DNA from: Streptomyces lincolnensis
Lineage (GTDB): Bacteria; Actinomycetota; Actinomycetes; Streptomycetales; Streptomycetaceae
Reading direction: 5' to 3'
Length of the DNA: 64,000 nucleotides
Assembly (NCBI RefSeq): GCF_021173675.1
Contig: NZ_JAIHON010000018.1
Coordinates: forward strand, 151,574-215,573
The position numbers were made by a program, and so were the translations under genes. Position 1 is the stretch's first letter, and each line of letters begins with the position of its first letter. The notes under the pieces were generated by a model. That model saw only the letters and a program-made list of their open reading frames with translations, had not been told where the DNA came from and searched no databases. Below, piece by piece: positions 42,681 through 51,924 of the stretch.

Positions 42681-42926
42681 CGGCGTCTCCAGTCATTCAA
42701 CTGACAACCATGGGCCAACAACCTAACGCCCAGTGCCACTTGAAGATGCCCCACTCCGAACAACACCGTCCCGCGTCCCGACCACTCACCCCGGGACACG
42801 CCATAACCCCAGGTCAAACCACTGGTAAGGCCCACACCGTCCCGAATCCACCCTCAACGCTGGCACCCGACCCACCCCACCACCCAGGGTGGAGTCACCA
42901 CTCCCACCCACCGAGAGGTCCACCCC

Positions 42927-43109
42927 ATGCCCGCACGCCCCGCCCGCCTCCGACTGCTCGCCGCCACCGCGGCGGCCCTCGCGGCACTCACCCTCACCGG
43001 GTGCGAGGACGGCGAGGGCCTGCGAGACGAGGGCCCGTCCGCCACGACCCTCAGAACACCCCAGGACCCCCACACCACGGAGCAGCCGAGGCCCCCGGCA
43101 CATCCCTAA
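42927..43109 (+). CDS. Small lipoprotein, 60 residues
   Basis: A short secreted lipoprotein: basic head, hydrophobic helix (LLAATAAALAALTL), lipobox LTGC with the lipidated cysteine at residue 26, and a 34-residue polar tail rich in Pro, Thr and Glu. GAGAGG lies eight bases before the ATG, which supports a real gene. Its stop is next to the hemB stop on the other strand. Function unknown. Confidence 0.7.
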   Translation: MPARPARLRLLAATAAALAALTLTGCEDGEGLRDEGPSATTLRTPQDPHTTEQPRPPAHP

Positions 43110-44098
43110 CGCAGCTTCTGCGCCACCTCGGTGGCCCAGTAGGTCAGGATGTTCTGCGCCCCGGCCCGCTTGATCCCGGTCAGCGCCTCCAGGATCGCCT
43201 GGTCCCGGTCGATCCAGCCCTTCTCCGCGGCGGCCTCGATCATCGAGTACTCACCCGAGATCTGATAAGCGGCGACGGGCACGTCCACCGCGTCCGCGAC
43301 CCGCGCCAGCACATCCAGGTAGGGCCCGGCCGGCTTGACCATCACCATGTCGGCGCCCTCCTCCAGATCCAGCGCCAACTCCCGCATCGACTCCCGCGCA
43401 TTCGCCGGGTCCTGCTGGTAGGTCTTCCGGTCCCCCTTCAACGAAGACCCGACGGCCTCCCGGAACGGCCCGAAGAACGCGGAAGCGTACTTGACCGTAT
43501 AGGCAAGCACCGCCACGTCCTCCCGCCCGATCTGATCGAGAGCGTCCCGGATCACGCCGATCTGCCCGTCCATCATCCCGCTGGGCCCCACCACATGCGC
43601 CCCGGCATCGGCCTGCACCTGCGCCATCTCGGCGTACCGCTCCAACGTGGCGTCGTTGTCGACCCGCCCCTGAGCGTCCAGCACCCCGCAGTGCCCGTGA
43701 TCCGTCGTCTCGTCCAGACACAGATCGGACATCACCAACAGCTCGTCCCCGACCTCCGCCCGCACATCCCGGATCGCCACCTGAAGAATCCCCTCGGGAT
43801 CGGTCCCCGCCGACCCGACCGCATCCTTCTTGTCCTCCTCCGGCACGCCGAACAGCATGATCCCGGAGATCCCCGCGGCCACAGCCTCCGCCGCCGCCTT
43901 CTTCAACGTGTCCCGCGTGTGCTGCACCACCCCGGGCATCGCAGCGATCGGCACCGGCTCCGACACGCCCTCCCGCACAAACGCCGGAAGGATGAAGTCG
44001 GCCGGATGCAGCCTCGTCTCCGCGACCATCCGCCGCATCACAGGACTGACCCGCAACCGCCGCGGCCGCGCACCGGGAAAGGAACCGTACGTCGTCAT
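43106..44098 (-). CDS. hemB: Delta-aminolevulinic acid dehydratase (porphobilinogen synthase)
   Basis: A 330-residue enzyme joining two 5-aminolevulinates into porphobilinogen, the second step of heme and cobalamin precursor synthesis. Schiff-base lysines are in YTVKYASAFFGPFR and MVMVKPAGPYLD. The metal-site segment reads DLCLDETTDHGHCG, with Asp and Thr where zinc enzymes have Cys, so this is a magnesium-type enzyme. The ATG at 44098 has AGGTGG before it. It is transcribed in the same direction as the rex-hemACD operon 2 kb upstream, but a rightward gene lies between. Confidence 0.96.
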   Translation of the reverse strand: MTTYGSFPGARPRRLRVSPVMRRMVAETRLHPADFILPAFVREGVSEPVPIAAMPGVVQHTRDTLKKAAAEAVAAGISGIMLFGVPEEDKKDAVGSAGTDPEGILQVAIRDVRAEVGDELLVMSDLCLDETTDHGHCGVLDAQGRVDNDATLERYAEMAQVQADAGAHVVGPSGMMDGQIGVIRDALDQIGREDVAVLAYTVKYASAFFGPFREAVGSSLKGDRKTYQQDPANARESMRELALDLEEGADMVMVKPAGPYLDVLARVADAVDVPVAAYQISGEYSMIEAAAEKGWIDRDQAILEALTGIKRAGAQNILTYWATEVAQKLR

Positions 44099-44590
44099 AC
44101 CACCTACGCTACGCCCGCCCTGCGCCCCCCTTTGCCGACGCATCGTCGGCCCCGGTGCGGTGCGGTGCGCTCCGCTGGGGGTGCGGTGTGAGGGTGCGGG
44201 TGGGTGGGGTTGCCGTGCGCCTATGGGGGTGCCACAGAAGGTCGTAGGGCGTCTACAGGCCCGTTGCGGCTGGTCGCGCAGTTCCCCGCGCCCCTGAGGT
44301 GAGGACGGTCGCCCGGCGGATGAAGTGGTCGCCCACGGCGGTGAGGGGACGGGGCGGGGGGTGTCCGCCCGCAGCGGCCGGCGTCCGACACGCAGTACTA
44401 CCCGGAGACACAGTTCCGCCGGACCGAGGACGGAGACCCCCCGACCCGGCCCCGACCCACCCCACACCCGTAGGCGCTACATCCGCCCCCACCGGGGCCG
44501 CACAGCGCGCCGCAGGCATCCGCACATGCGCCACCCCCCACCGAGGTCCAAGCTGAAAGAACAACCACCCCGGCGCCCCGGGAGGACGCG
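44099..44590. other. 492-base intergenic region holding a dispersed repeat
   Basis: Shared upstream region of hemB (leftward) and the flavoprotein gene (rightward). It holds repeat copy B at about 44240-44296 and GC-rich sequence without a convincing gene. GGGAGGACG immediately precedes the rightward start. Confidence 0.6.
44240..44296. repeat. Dispersed Streptomyces intergenic repeat, copy B
   Basis: On the minus strand it reads AGGGGCGCGGGG, AACTGCGCGACCAGCC, GCAACGGGCC and then GTAGACGCCC. The first 12 bases match copy A at 22300 exactly and the GCGCGAC-AGCC block matches with one change. I recognise this as a frequent Streptomyces intergenic element. Confidence 0.65.
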
Positions 44591-45973
44591 ATGACCGCCC
44601 CACACCCCACCCCGCACACCCCCCTCACCGACATCCACGGCCCCGTCCTCCACCCCGGCGAAGCCGGCTACGCCGACGAGGTCACCGGCTTCAACCTGGC
44701 CGCCCTGCACACCCCGGACGTGGTCGTCGGAGCGACGGACACGGCCGACATAGTCACAGCCCTCCGCTGGGCCTCGGCCACCCACACCCCCGTCGCCGTC
44801 CAGGCCACCGGCCACGGCGCGAACTACCCCATAGAACAGGGCCTACTGATCACCACGTCCCGCATGACGGACGTACGCATAGACGAGTCGACCCGCACAG
44901 CCACCATCGCCGCGGGCGCGAAATGGCGGCACGTCCTGGACAAGGCCACCCCCCACGGCCTCGCCACCCTCAACGGCTCCTCCACAGACGCCGGAGTCGT
45001 CGGCTACACCCTCGGCGGCGGCCTCCCCGTCCTCGGCCGAACCTACGGCTACGCGGCCGACCTGGTCCGCTCCTTCGAGGTCGTCACCCCCGACGGCACC
45101 CTCCACCACACGGACAACACCACGAACCCCGACCTCTTCTGGGCCCTCAGGGGCGGCAAGGGCAACGTAGGCATAGTCACCGAACTCACCTGCGACCTGC
45201 TCCCCCTCCCTCGCATCCTCGGCGGCGGCATCTACACCGAGGGCGAGAACGCGGAGGCCCTCCTCACCACCTGGGCGGACTGGACGACAACAGTCCCCCC
45301 GGAGATGAACAGCACGTTCAGCATCCTCCGCCTCCCCCCGTTCCCAGAGATCCCCGAACCCTTCCGAGGCGGCTTCTGGGCAAGGGTCTGCCTCGCGTGG
45401 ACCGGCGACACCGCCGAGGGCGAAACCCTCCTCGCCCCGCTCCGCGCAGCCGCCCCCGTCGCGATCGACACGGTCGAGGACATGGACTACGCGGCGGTGG
45501 ACCGCATCTACATGGACCCCCAGGACCCCCTCCCGGCCCGAGAGTCCTGCACGCTGCTCCGCGACCTCCCCCCGGAAGCGATCACGGCATTCCTCGACCA
45601 GGTGGGCCCACACGCCACCGACGTCCCGCTCCTCCTGGTGGAGATCCGCCACATGGGCGGCGCCCTCTCCCGCCCGGCCGCCACGGAGGACGCGGTCTGC
45701 GCCCGGGACGCCGCCTACCTCCTGGAGGCGGTGGGCGTCCTGGCCGCACCCCCCATGGCAGAAGCCGTGGAACAGGCCACGACAGCCCTGAACACGGCCA
45801 TGGCCCCGTACGGCACGGGCCGCACCATGGTCAACCTGCACGGCACCCCGGGCGACGAGTCCGACCGAGCCCGAGCCTGGACCCCGGAGGTCTACGACCG
45901 CCTACGCCACACAAAGTCGACGTACGACCCGGAAAACCTCCTCCGCTACGGCCACACAGTCACCCCGACGTAG
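44591..45973 (+). CDS. FAD-binding oxidoreductase (PCMH/BBE type)
   Basis: A 460-residue flavoprotein. The FAD domain contains VAVQATGHGANYP, where the histidine is the usual site of covalent FAD attachment, then GLATLNGSSTDAGVVGYTLGGG-like sequence (GVVGYTLGGGLPVLGRTYG) and LFWALRGGKGNVGIVTEL. The C-terminal BBE motif is STYDPENLLRYGH. The second covalent site (Cys of bicovalent members) is not apparent. Relatives oxidise sugars, alkaloids or antibiotics; the substrate is unknown. There is no signal peptide. Confidence 0.9.
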   Translation: MTAPHPTPHTPLTDIHGPVLHPGEAGYADEVTGFNLAALHTPDVVVGATDTADIVTALRWASATHTPVAVQATGHGANYPIEQGLLITTSRMTDVRIDESTRTATIAAGAKWRHVLDKATPHGLATLNGSSTDAGVVGYTLGGGLPVLGRTYGYAADLVRSFEVVTPDGTLHHTDNTTNPDLFWALRGGKGNVGIVTELTCDLLPLPRILGGGIYTEGENAEALLTTWADWTTTVPPEMNSTFSILRLPPFPEIPEPFRGGFWARVCLAWTGDTAEGETLLAPLRAAAPVAIDTVEDMDYAAVDRIYMDPQDPLPARESCTLLRDLPPEAITAFLDQVGPHATDVPLLLVEIRHMGGALSRPAATEDAVCARDAAYLLEAVGVLAAPPMAEAVEQATTALNTAMAPYGTGRTMVNLHGTPGDESDRARAWTPEVYDRLRHTKSTYDPENLLRYGHTVTPT

Positions 45974-45982
45974 AACCAGACC

Positions 45983-46019
45983 AGACCAGGCCCGCCCAGA
46001 CCAGGCCCGCCCAGACCAC
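45983..46019. repeat. 15-bp tandem repeat after the flavoprotein gene
   Basis: AGACCAGGCCCGCCC occurs twice in tandem from 45983 and is followed by a partial third copy, in the 85-base gap between the flavoprotein and the convergent hemD gene. Confidence 0.6.
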
Positions 46020-46058
46020 GCCAGACCGGACCCAACCAAATCAGCCCCGCCCCAAACC

Positions 46059-47789
46059 TCAGGTAGTGGTCCTCCGCCGCCGAGCCCCCGGCCGCCGCTC
46101 ACTGGGCCGAGTAACGGGATCCCCCGCCTCCACAGCCGCAGCCCTCCGCCGCGCACCAAAGTCGGCCAACGCCTCGGCCAGCTTGTGCACGGACGGCTCC
46201 GGAGCCATCACATCCACCCGCAGCCCATGCTCCTCGGCAGTCTTGGCCGTAGCAGGCCCAATACACGCGATCACGGTCACGTTGTGCGGCTTACCGGCGA
46301 TACCCACCAGATTCCGCACCGTACTGGACGACGTAAAGAGAACGGCATCAAAGCCACCCCCCTTGATCGCCTCCCGCGTCTCGGCCGGCGGCGGCGAGGC
46401 CCGCACGGTCCGATAGGCCGTGACGTCGTCGACCTCCCACCCGAGCTCGATAAGCCCCGCCACCAACGTCTCCGTGGCGATATCGGCCCGAGGCAGAAAA
46501 ACCCGGTCGATCGGATCGAAAACAGGATCATAAGGAGGCCAGTCCTCCAACAACCCCGCAGCCGACTGCTCCCCACTGGGCACCAGATCCGGCTTCACAC
46601 CAAACGCGACCAGTGCCTTAGCGGTCTGCTCCCCCACCGCCGCGACCTTGATCCCGGCAAAGGCACGAGCATCAAGCCCGTACTCCTCGAACTTCTCCCG
46701 CACGGCCTTCACAGCATTGACCGACGTGAAGGCAATCCACTCGTACCGCCCGGTCACCAGCCCCTTCACCGCCCGCTCCATCTGCTGCGGAGTCCGCGGC
46801 GGCTCAACGGCGATCGTCGGCACCTCGTGCGGCACGGCCCCGTAGGACCGCAGCTGGTCGGAGAGCGAGGCCGCCTGCTCCTTGGTGCGCGGCACGAGCA
46901 CCTTCCAGCCGAAAAGCGGCTTGGACTCGAACCACGAGAGCTGCTCACGCTGAGCCGCGGCGGACCGCTCACCGACCACGGCTATCACCGGCCGGCCCCC
47001 GTCCGGGGACGGCAGCACCTTGGCCTGCTTCAGCGTCTGGGCGATGGTGCCCAGCGTGGCGGTCCAGGTCCGCTGCCGCGTGGTGGTACCGGCGACGGTC
47101 ACGGTCAACGGAGTGTCGGGCTTGCGCCCGGCGGCGACCAGCTCACCGGCCGCGGCCGCGACGGAATCCAGGGTCGTGGACACGACCACCGTCCCGTCCG
47201 ACGCCCCCACCTCCGTCCAGCACCGGTCGGACGCGGTCCGCCCGTCGACGAACCGGACGTCGGCCCCCTGCGCGTCGCGCAGCGGCACACCGGCGTACGC
47301 GGGCACGCCGACCGCGGCGGCGACGCCGGGAACGACCTCGAAAGGCACCCCCGCGCGGGCGCAGGTCAGCATCTCCTCGGCGGCGTACGCGTCGAGTCCG
47401 GGGTCCCCGGACACCGCACGGACGACCCGCCTGCCGCCCCGCGCGGCCTCCATGACAAGATGTGCGGCATCCCGCACGGCGGGGACGCCAGCGGTTGTTG
47501 ACGCACCGTCAACAACCGTTAGTTGAGGCGCGCCTGTGCCCGGCGTGGGACCGGAGGAAAGATCCGCGGGGCGACCCGCGGGATCCGCATCCGTGTTCAC
47601 CACGGCGACACCGGACCTGGCATGCGTACGTACGACGTCGAGCACTTCGTGCCCGGCGACGAGAACGTCCGCGTTCGCCAGCGCCTCGACGGCGCGCAGA
47701 GTCAGTAGTCCCGGATCCCCGGGTCCGGCACCGAGGAAGGTGACGTGCCCGTGTTCAGGACCGGCGACGGGAAGGGTGGTGGGGCTCAC
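46059..47789 (-). CDS. hemD: Bifunctional uroporphyrinogen-III C-methyltransferase/synthase
   Basis: A 576-residue fusion. The N-terminal half is a SAM-dependent tetrapyrrole methylase (FLGAGPGDPGLLTLRAVEAL, VRAVSGDPGLDAYAAEEM, FEVVPGVAAAVGVPAYAGVP). The C-terminal half is HemD, uroporphyrinogen-III synthase (VLVPRTKEQAASLSDQL, WIAFTSVNAVKAV, FLPRADIATETL, VLFTSSSTVRNL). It closes the tetrapyrrole ring and can start the branch to siroheme and cobalamin. It is the last gene of rex-hemA-hemC-hemD, with a GTGA overlap with hemC. Confidence 0.95.
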   Translation of the reverse strand: MSPTTLPVAGPEHGHVTFLGAGPGDPGLLTLRAVEALANADVLVAGHEVLDVVRTHARSGVAVVNTDADPAGRPADLSSGPTPGTGAPQLTVVDGASTTAGVPAVRDAAHLVMEAARGGRRVVRAVSGDPGLDAYAAEEMLTCARAGVPFEVVPGVAAAVGVPAYAGVPLRDAQGADVRFVDGRTASDRCWTEVGASDGTVVVSTTLDSVAAAAGELVAAGRKPDTPLTVTVAGTTTRQRTWTATLGTIAQTLKQAKVLPSPDGGRPVIAVVGERSAAAQREQLSWFESKPLFGWKVLVPRTKEQAASLSDQLRSYGAVPHEVPTIAVEPPRTPQQMERAVKGLVTGRYEWIAFTSVNAVKAVREKFEEYGLDARAFAGIKVAAVGEQTAKALVAFGVKPDLVPSGEQSAAGLLEDWPPYDPVFDPIDRVFLPRADIATETLVAGLIELGWEVDDVTAYRTVRASPPPAETREAIKGGGFDAVLFTSSSTVRNLVGIAGKPHNVTVIACIGPATAKTAEEHGLRVDVMAPEPSVHKLAEALADFGARRRAAAVEAGDPVTRPSERRPGARRRRTTT

Positions 47790-48745
47790 TGTGCTCGCTC
47801 CCCCATCAGACCGGCCGCGCCCTGGGCTAGCATCTCGGCCGCGAGTTCACGGCCGAGCGCCATTGCTTGGTCGTACGTCTCGGGCACGGGACCGGTGGTG
47901 GACAGCTGCACCGTGCGCGTGCCGTCGGTCGTGCCGACTATGCCGCGCAGGCGCATTTCCTTGACAATCTGCCCGTCGGCCAGAAGGTCGGCCAGCGCGC
48001 CCACAGGGGCGCTGCAACCGGCCTCCAGGGCGGCGAGCAGTGACCGTTCGGCGGTCACGGCGACCCGTGTGAACGGGTCGTCGAGTTCGCCGAGCGCTGC
48101 GACCAGGTCCGCGTTGTCCGCGGCACATTCGATCGCGAGTGCTCCCTGGCCGGGAGCGGGCAAAACCGTGTCGACCGATAGAAAATCAGTCACTTCATCA
48201 CCACGACCGATCCGATTGAGTCCGGCCGCGGCCAGCACGACGGCATCGAGCACACCATCGCGTACAAATCCGATCCGGGTATCCACGTTCCCGCGGATCG
48301 GTACCGTTTCGATGTCCAGCCCGTGGCCGCGCGCGTACGCGTTCAGCTGGGCCATGCGCCGCGGCGAACCCGTACCGATGCGCGCGCCGCGCGGCAGGTC
48401 GGTGAACTTCAGCGCGTCGCGGGCGACGATGACGTCGCGCGGGTCCTCGCGTTCGGGGATCGCGGCCAGCGCCAGCACGTCCGGCTGTCCGGTCGGCAGG
48501 TCCTTCAGCGAGTGCACGGCGAAGTCGACCTCGCCCTTCAGCAGCGCTTCCCGCAGGGCGGTGACGAACACTCCCGTGCCGCCGATCTGCGCGAGCGCCT
48601 CCTTGGACACATCGCCGTACGTGGTGATCGCGACGAGCTCGACGGGCCGTCCGGTCACCTGGCTCACGGCGTCCGCCACCTGCCCGGACTGGGCCATGGC
48701 GAGTCTGCTCCGCCTGGTCCCGAGCCTCAATGCCTTCTGAGTCAT
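47786..48745 (-). CDS. hemC: Hydroxymethylbilane synthase (porphobilinogen deaminase)
   Basis: A 319-residue enzyme polymerising four porphobilinogens. Visible hallmarks are RLGTRRSRLAMAQ, VHSLKDLPTG, RIGTGSPRRMAQL, VPIRGNVDTRI and the dipyrromethane-cofactor cysteine in ALEAGCSAPVGA. Its start overlaps the hemA stop (ATGA) and its stop overlaps hemD, so the three heme genes are translationally coupled. Confidence 0.97.
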   Translation of the reverse strand: MTQKALRLGTRRSRLAMAQSGQVADAVSQVTGRPVELVAITTYGDVSKEALAQIGGTGVFVTALREALLKGEVDFAVHSLKDLPTGQPDVLALAAIPEREDPRDVIVARDALKFTDLPRGARIGTGSPRRMAQLNAYARGHGLDIETVPIRGNVDTRIGFVRDGVLDAVVLAAAGLNRIGRGDEVTDFLSVDTVLPAPGQGALAIECAADNADLVAALGELDDPFTRVAVTAERSLLAALEAGCSAPVGALADLLADGQIVKEMRLRGIVGTTDGTRTVQLSTTGPVPETYDQAMALGRELAAEMLAQGAAGLMGERAQ

Positions 48746-50517
48746 GCCGGCCCTCGGTTCTTGCCGTTCTTCTCTGTGCTGTCCTCGGCACGGGAGACGG
48801 CGGCCACCGTCTCGGGGTCGAGATCGAACAGGGTGCGCAGCGCGTCCGCGTACCCGGCGCCGCCGGGCTCGGCCGCGAGCTGCTTGACCCGTACGGTCGG
48901 CGCGTGCAGCAGCTTGTCGACCACGCGCCGCACGGCCTGGGTGATCTCGCCGCGCTGCTTGTCGTCGAGCTCGGGCAGCCGCCCGTCCAGCCGGGCGATC
49001 TCGTTCGCGACGACATCGGCGGCCATGGCGCGCAGCGCGACCACGGTCGGCGTGATGTGCGCGGCCCGCTGCGCCGCCCCGAAGGCGGCGACCTCGTCGG
49101 CGACGATACGGCGGACCTGGTCGACGTCCGCCGCCATCGGCGCGTCGGCGGAAGCGTCCGCGAGCGACTCGATGTCGACGAGCCGCACCCCGGCGAGCCG
49201 GTGCGCGCCCGCGTCGATGTCGCGCGGCATGGCGAGGTCGAGCAGGAAGAGCACGGGCCGCGGCCGCGGGATCTCGGCGACCGGCTCGGGCCTACGACGC
49301 TCGGGAATCCGCCCGACGGTGGCCGCCGCGGCCGCGAGCGCGGCGATGGCGTCGGCCTCCTCGGCGGGATCGAGGGTGGTCACCGCTTCCGCGCGGGTGG
49401 ACGTCTGCGGCCGGGGGGCGTTGTCCACCCAGGCCGCGTGCTGTTCGAGGTCGGAGGCGGCCATCCCGGCCACGGCGGCCTCGCCGAGCACGGAGAACCC
49501 GGCGGTGGCCTGAACGGAATTCAGATCGAGCGGACAGTTCTCGTCGTCCGCGCCGGCCGCGGGCAGCCGTGCCGCTTGGCCGGCTCCCGCCCCACGAAGA
49601 GGCGGCACCCCGTAAGCGCCGGACTGCGCGTCCGACCCCCGGCCGGCACCGGGCCCATCGACACCGACCCGCCCCGACACAGCCGTAGCCACAGCCTCAG
49701 CAGTCAGGACAAGCCCGGTGGCCCCCGTACAGGACACCACCGCATCGGCACGTGTCAGTTCGTCCGACACCGCGTCCATCGTCACCGCGCGGGCCACCAG
49801 GCCCCCGCCGGAGGAGGCCGCGCCCTCGTTCAGGATCTCCACGAGCCGCTCGGCCCGGTCGGCCGTGCGGTTGGCGACGACGATCTCCGCGACCCCCGCG
49901 CGCGCCAGCGTGGCCGCGGCCAGCGAGGACATGGATCCGGCGCCGATGACCAGGGCCTTCTTGCCGCGTGCCCAGTCCTGGACGTCCCCGCCCAGAGCCA
50001 GTTGCTCCAGTCCGAAGGTCACCAGCGACTGCCCGGCCCGGTCGATCCCGGTCTCGGAGTGCGCCCGCTTGCCGACCCGCAGCGCCTGCTGGAACAGGTC
50101 GTTCAGCAGCCGACCGGCGCTGTGCAGCTCCTGCGCCCTGGCCAGCGAGTCCTTGATCTGCCCGAGGATCTGCCCCTCGCCGACGACCATCGAGTCGAGC
50201 CCGCAGGCCACCGAGAACAGATGGTGGACGGCCCGGTCCTCGTAGTGCACGTAGAGATAGGGAGTGAGCTCGTCGAGCCCGACCCCGCTGTGCTGGGCGA
50301 GCAGCGTGGACAGCTCGGCGACACCCGCGTGGAACTTGTCCACGTCGGCGTACAGCTCGATGCGGTTGCAGGTGGCGAGCACCGCGGCCTCGGTGGCCGG
50401 CTCGGCGGCGACCGTGTCCTGGAGCAGCTTGATCTGGGCGTCCGCGCTCAGCGAGGCCCGCTCCAGCACGCTGACCGGGGCACTGCGGTGGCTCAGCCCG
50501 ACGACGAGGAGACTCAT
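48742..50517 (-). CDS. hemA: Glutamyl-tRNA reductase
   Basis: A 591-residue GluTR catalysing the first committed step of heme synthesis, reduction of Glu-tRNA to glutamate semialdehyde. The catalytic cysteine is in LATCNRIELY, and LVIGAGSMSSLAA is the NADPH loop. The family is usually about 420-450 residues. Here an Ala/Gly/Pro-rich insert of roughly 130 residues interrupts the NADPH domain between LTAEAVATAVSGRV and PVLFLLDLAMPRDID. A similar long form exists in other Streptomyces as far as I recall. It overlaps rex upstream (ATGA). Confidence 0.96.
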   Translation of the reverse strand: MSLLVVGLSHRSAPVSVLERASLSADAQIKLLQDTVAAEPATEAAVLATCNRIELYADVDKFHAGVAELSTLLAQHSGVGLDELTPYLYVHYEDRAVHHLFSVACGLDSMVVGEGQILGQIKDSLARAQELHSAGRLLNDLFQQALRVGKRAHSETGIDRAGQSLVTFGLEQLALGGDVQDWARGKKALVIGAGSMSSLAAATLARAGVAEIVVANRTADRAERLVEILNEGAASSGGGLVARAVTMDAVSDELTRADAVVSCTGATGLVLTAEAVATAVSGRVGVDGPGAGRGSDAQSGAYGVPPLRGAGAGQAARLPAAGADDENCPLDLNSVQATAGFSVLGEAAVAGMAASDLEQHAAWVDNAPRPQTSTRAEAVTTLDPAEEADAIAALAAAAATVGRIPERRRPEPVAEIPRPRPVLFLLDLAMPRDIDAGAHRLAGVRLVDIESLADASADAPMAADVDQVRRIVADEVAAFGAAQRAAHITPTVVALRAMAADVVANEIARLDGRLPELDDKQRGEITQAVRRVVDKLLHAPTVRVKQLAAEPGGAGYADALRTLFDLDPETVAAVSRAEDSTEKNGKNRGPA

Positions 50518-51290
50518 GCCGGCATCACGGCGGGTACGTCCCCGTCGGGCCCTTTGTCGGCGGACTCGGACTCGCCGCGCGCGGCGGCGACCGGCCCCGC
50601 TCCGTCGGAGGCGGCCGCGGCGGCCTCCTCGCCGGCCTTGCGCTGCTCGTGGAAGGCGAGGATCTGCAGCTCGATGGAGAGGTCGACCTTGCGCACGTCG
50701 ACGCCGTCCGGCACGGACAGCACGGTCGGCGCGAAGTTCAGGATGGAGGTGACTCCGGCGGCCACGAGCCGGTCGCAGACCTGCTGGGCGGCGCCGGCGG
50801 GCGTCGCGATGACACCGATGGACACACCGTTGTCGTCGATGATCTTCTCGAGTTCATCGGTGTGCTGCACCGGAATCCCCGCGACGGGCTTCCCGGCCAT
50901 CGCCGGATCGGCGTCGATGAGCGCGGCGACCCGGAATCCGCGGGAGGCGAACCCGCCGTAGTTGGCGAGGGCGGCGCCGAGGTTGCCGATACCGACGATC
51001 ACGACCGGCCAGTCCTGGGTCAGGCCGAGCTCGCGGGAGATCTGGTAGACGAGGTACTCCACGTCGTAGCCCACACCGCGCGTCCCGTAGGAGCCGAGGT
51101 ACGAGAAGTCCTTGCGCAGCTTCGCGGAGTTGACCCCCGCGGCGGCCGCGAGCTCCTCGGAGGAGACGGTGGGGACCGAGCGCTCCGACAACGCGGTCAG
51201 GGCACGGAGGTACAGCGGAAGACGGGCGACGGTGGCCTCGGGAATCCCTCGGCTACGGGTCGCCGGTCGGTGAGTTCGGCCAGTTGCCAC
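50514..51290 (-). CDS. rex: Redox-sensing transcriptional repressor Rex
   Basis: A 258-residue repressor that senses NADH/NAD+. The N-terminal winged helix (LPLYLRALTALSERSVPTVSS, AAAAGVNSAKLRKDFSYLG) is followed by a Rossmann domain (VVIVGIGNLGAALANY, VAALIDADP) and a swapped C-terminal helix. In Streptomyces Rex represses respiratory genes and its own rex-hemACD operon until NADH rises. The GTG at 51290 has AGGAG five bases before it. A matching operator lies 77 bases upstream. It is the first gene of the heme operon. Confidence 0.97.
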   Translation of the reverse strand: MATGRTHRPATRSRGIPEATVARLPLYLRALTALSERSVPTVSSEELAAAAGVNSAKLRKDFSYLGSYGTRGVGYDVEYLVYQISRELGLTQDWPVVIVGIGNLGAALANYGGFASRGFRVAALIDADPAMAGKPVAGIPVQHTDELEKIIDDNGVSIGVIATPAGAAQQVCDRLVAAGVTSILNFAPTVLSVPDGVDVRKVDLSIELQILAFHEQRKAGEEAAAAASDGAGPVAAARGESESADKGPDGDVPAVMPA

Positions 51291-51366
51291 GGTGCTCCTG
51301 CGGGTAGAGCGGGGCTGCAGGCGGTCATACGTCCCCGGACCGCCCCGTCGAAAGCAGGCTATGTCT

Positions 51367-51384
51367 TTGTGAACGCGTGCACAA
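51367..51384. promoter_or_regulatory. Rex operator (ROP site)
   Basis: TTGTGAACGCGTGCACAA fits the Rex operator pattern TTGTGAA-N4-TTCACAA with one mismatch in each arm region, and is extended by flanking CT/AG to a longer palindrome. It sits upstream of rex, where autoregulation is established in S. coelicolor. Confidence 0.88.
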
Positions 51385-51545
51385 AGATGGTGTCCGTTTT
51401 GCCCGGCCAACGTGACCGGGGTCACGCGCCCCCGGCGCACTGATGCGGAACCGGCGCACAGGCACAACCGTTCCTCTTCTCTCGGGGGCAAAACCGCACA
51501 CTCTCCTCTACGATCCCCGCCCCCGAGACCAAGTCGCCATCGATC

Positions 51546-51830
51546 CTAAGCCAAGGCTTTGCGCAACCGCTCCTCGTTCACGCGCCAGAACGTGTGCTGC
51601 TCCCCGTCGATCAGGACGACGGGAATCTGCTCCCAGTACTGGTCGTGCAGTTGAGGGTCCTCGGTGATGTCCTTCGGCTCCCACGGAACGCCCAGCTCAC
51701 CGCAGACCCTCTCCACCACCGACTGTGCGTCGTCACACAGATGGCAGCCGGGTTTGCGGATCAGAGTGACCAGTCGGTCCTGTGGGGCCCTGGAGGCCTG
51801 GCGCCGGAAGATGGGGGTCATGTCGGCCAT
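51546..51830 (-). CDS. Glutaredoxin-like thioredoxin-fold protein
   Basis: A 94-residue single-domain protein with redox motif CHLC (C29-C32, in IRKPGCHLCDDA) and the cis-proline strand QIPVVLIDGEQ. It is of the glutaredoxin-related group widespread in actinomycetes (DUF836-like); these have no glutathione partner and may use mycothiol. Its promoter region would lie between it and the HAD phosphatase gene (divergent). Confidence 0.88.
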   Translation of the reverse strand: MADMTPIFRRQASRAPQDRLVTLIRKPGCHLCDDAQSVVERVCGELGVPWEPKDITEDPQLHDQYWEQIPVVLIDGEQHTFWRVNEERLRKALA

Positions 51831-51924
51831 TCTCCCGCCTGTTTAACGGCTCGGCCGCGGAGAGTTCACATCCTCCAAACCTCTCGACTCCGGAACCACC
51901 GAACAAACTGGCTATGCTCACGCC

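Noticed and set aside
44099..44590. Short minus-strand open frames in the hemB upstream gap
   Set aside because: No ribosome sites or recognisable sequence, and they overlap the dispersed repeat.
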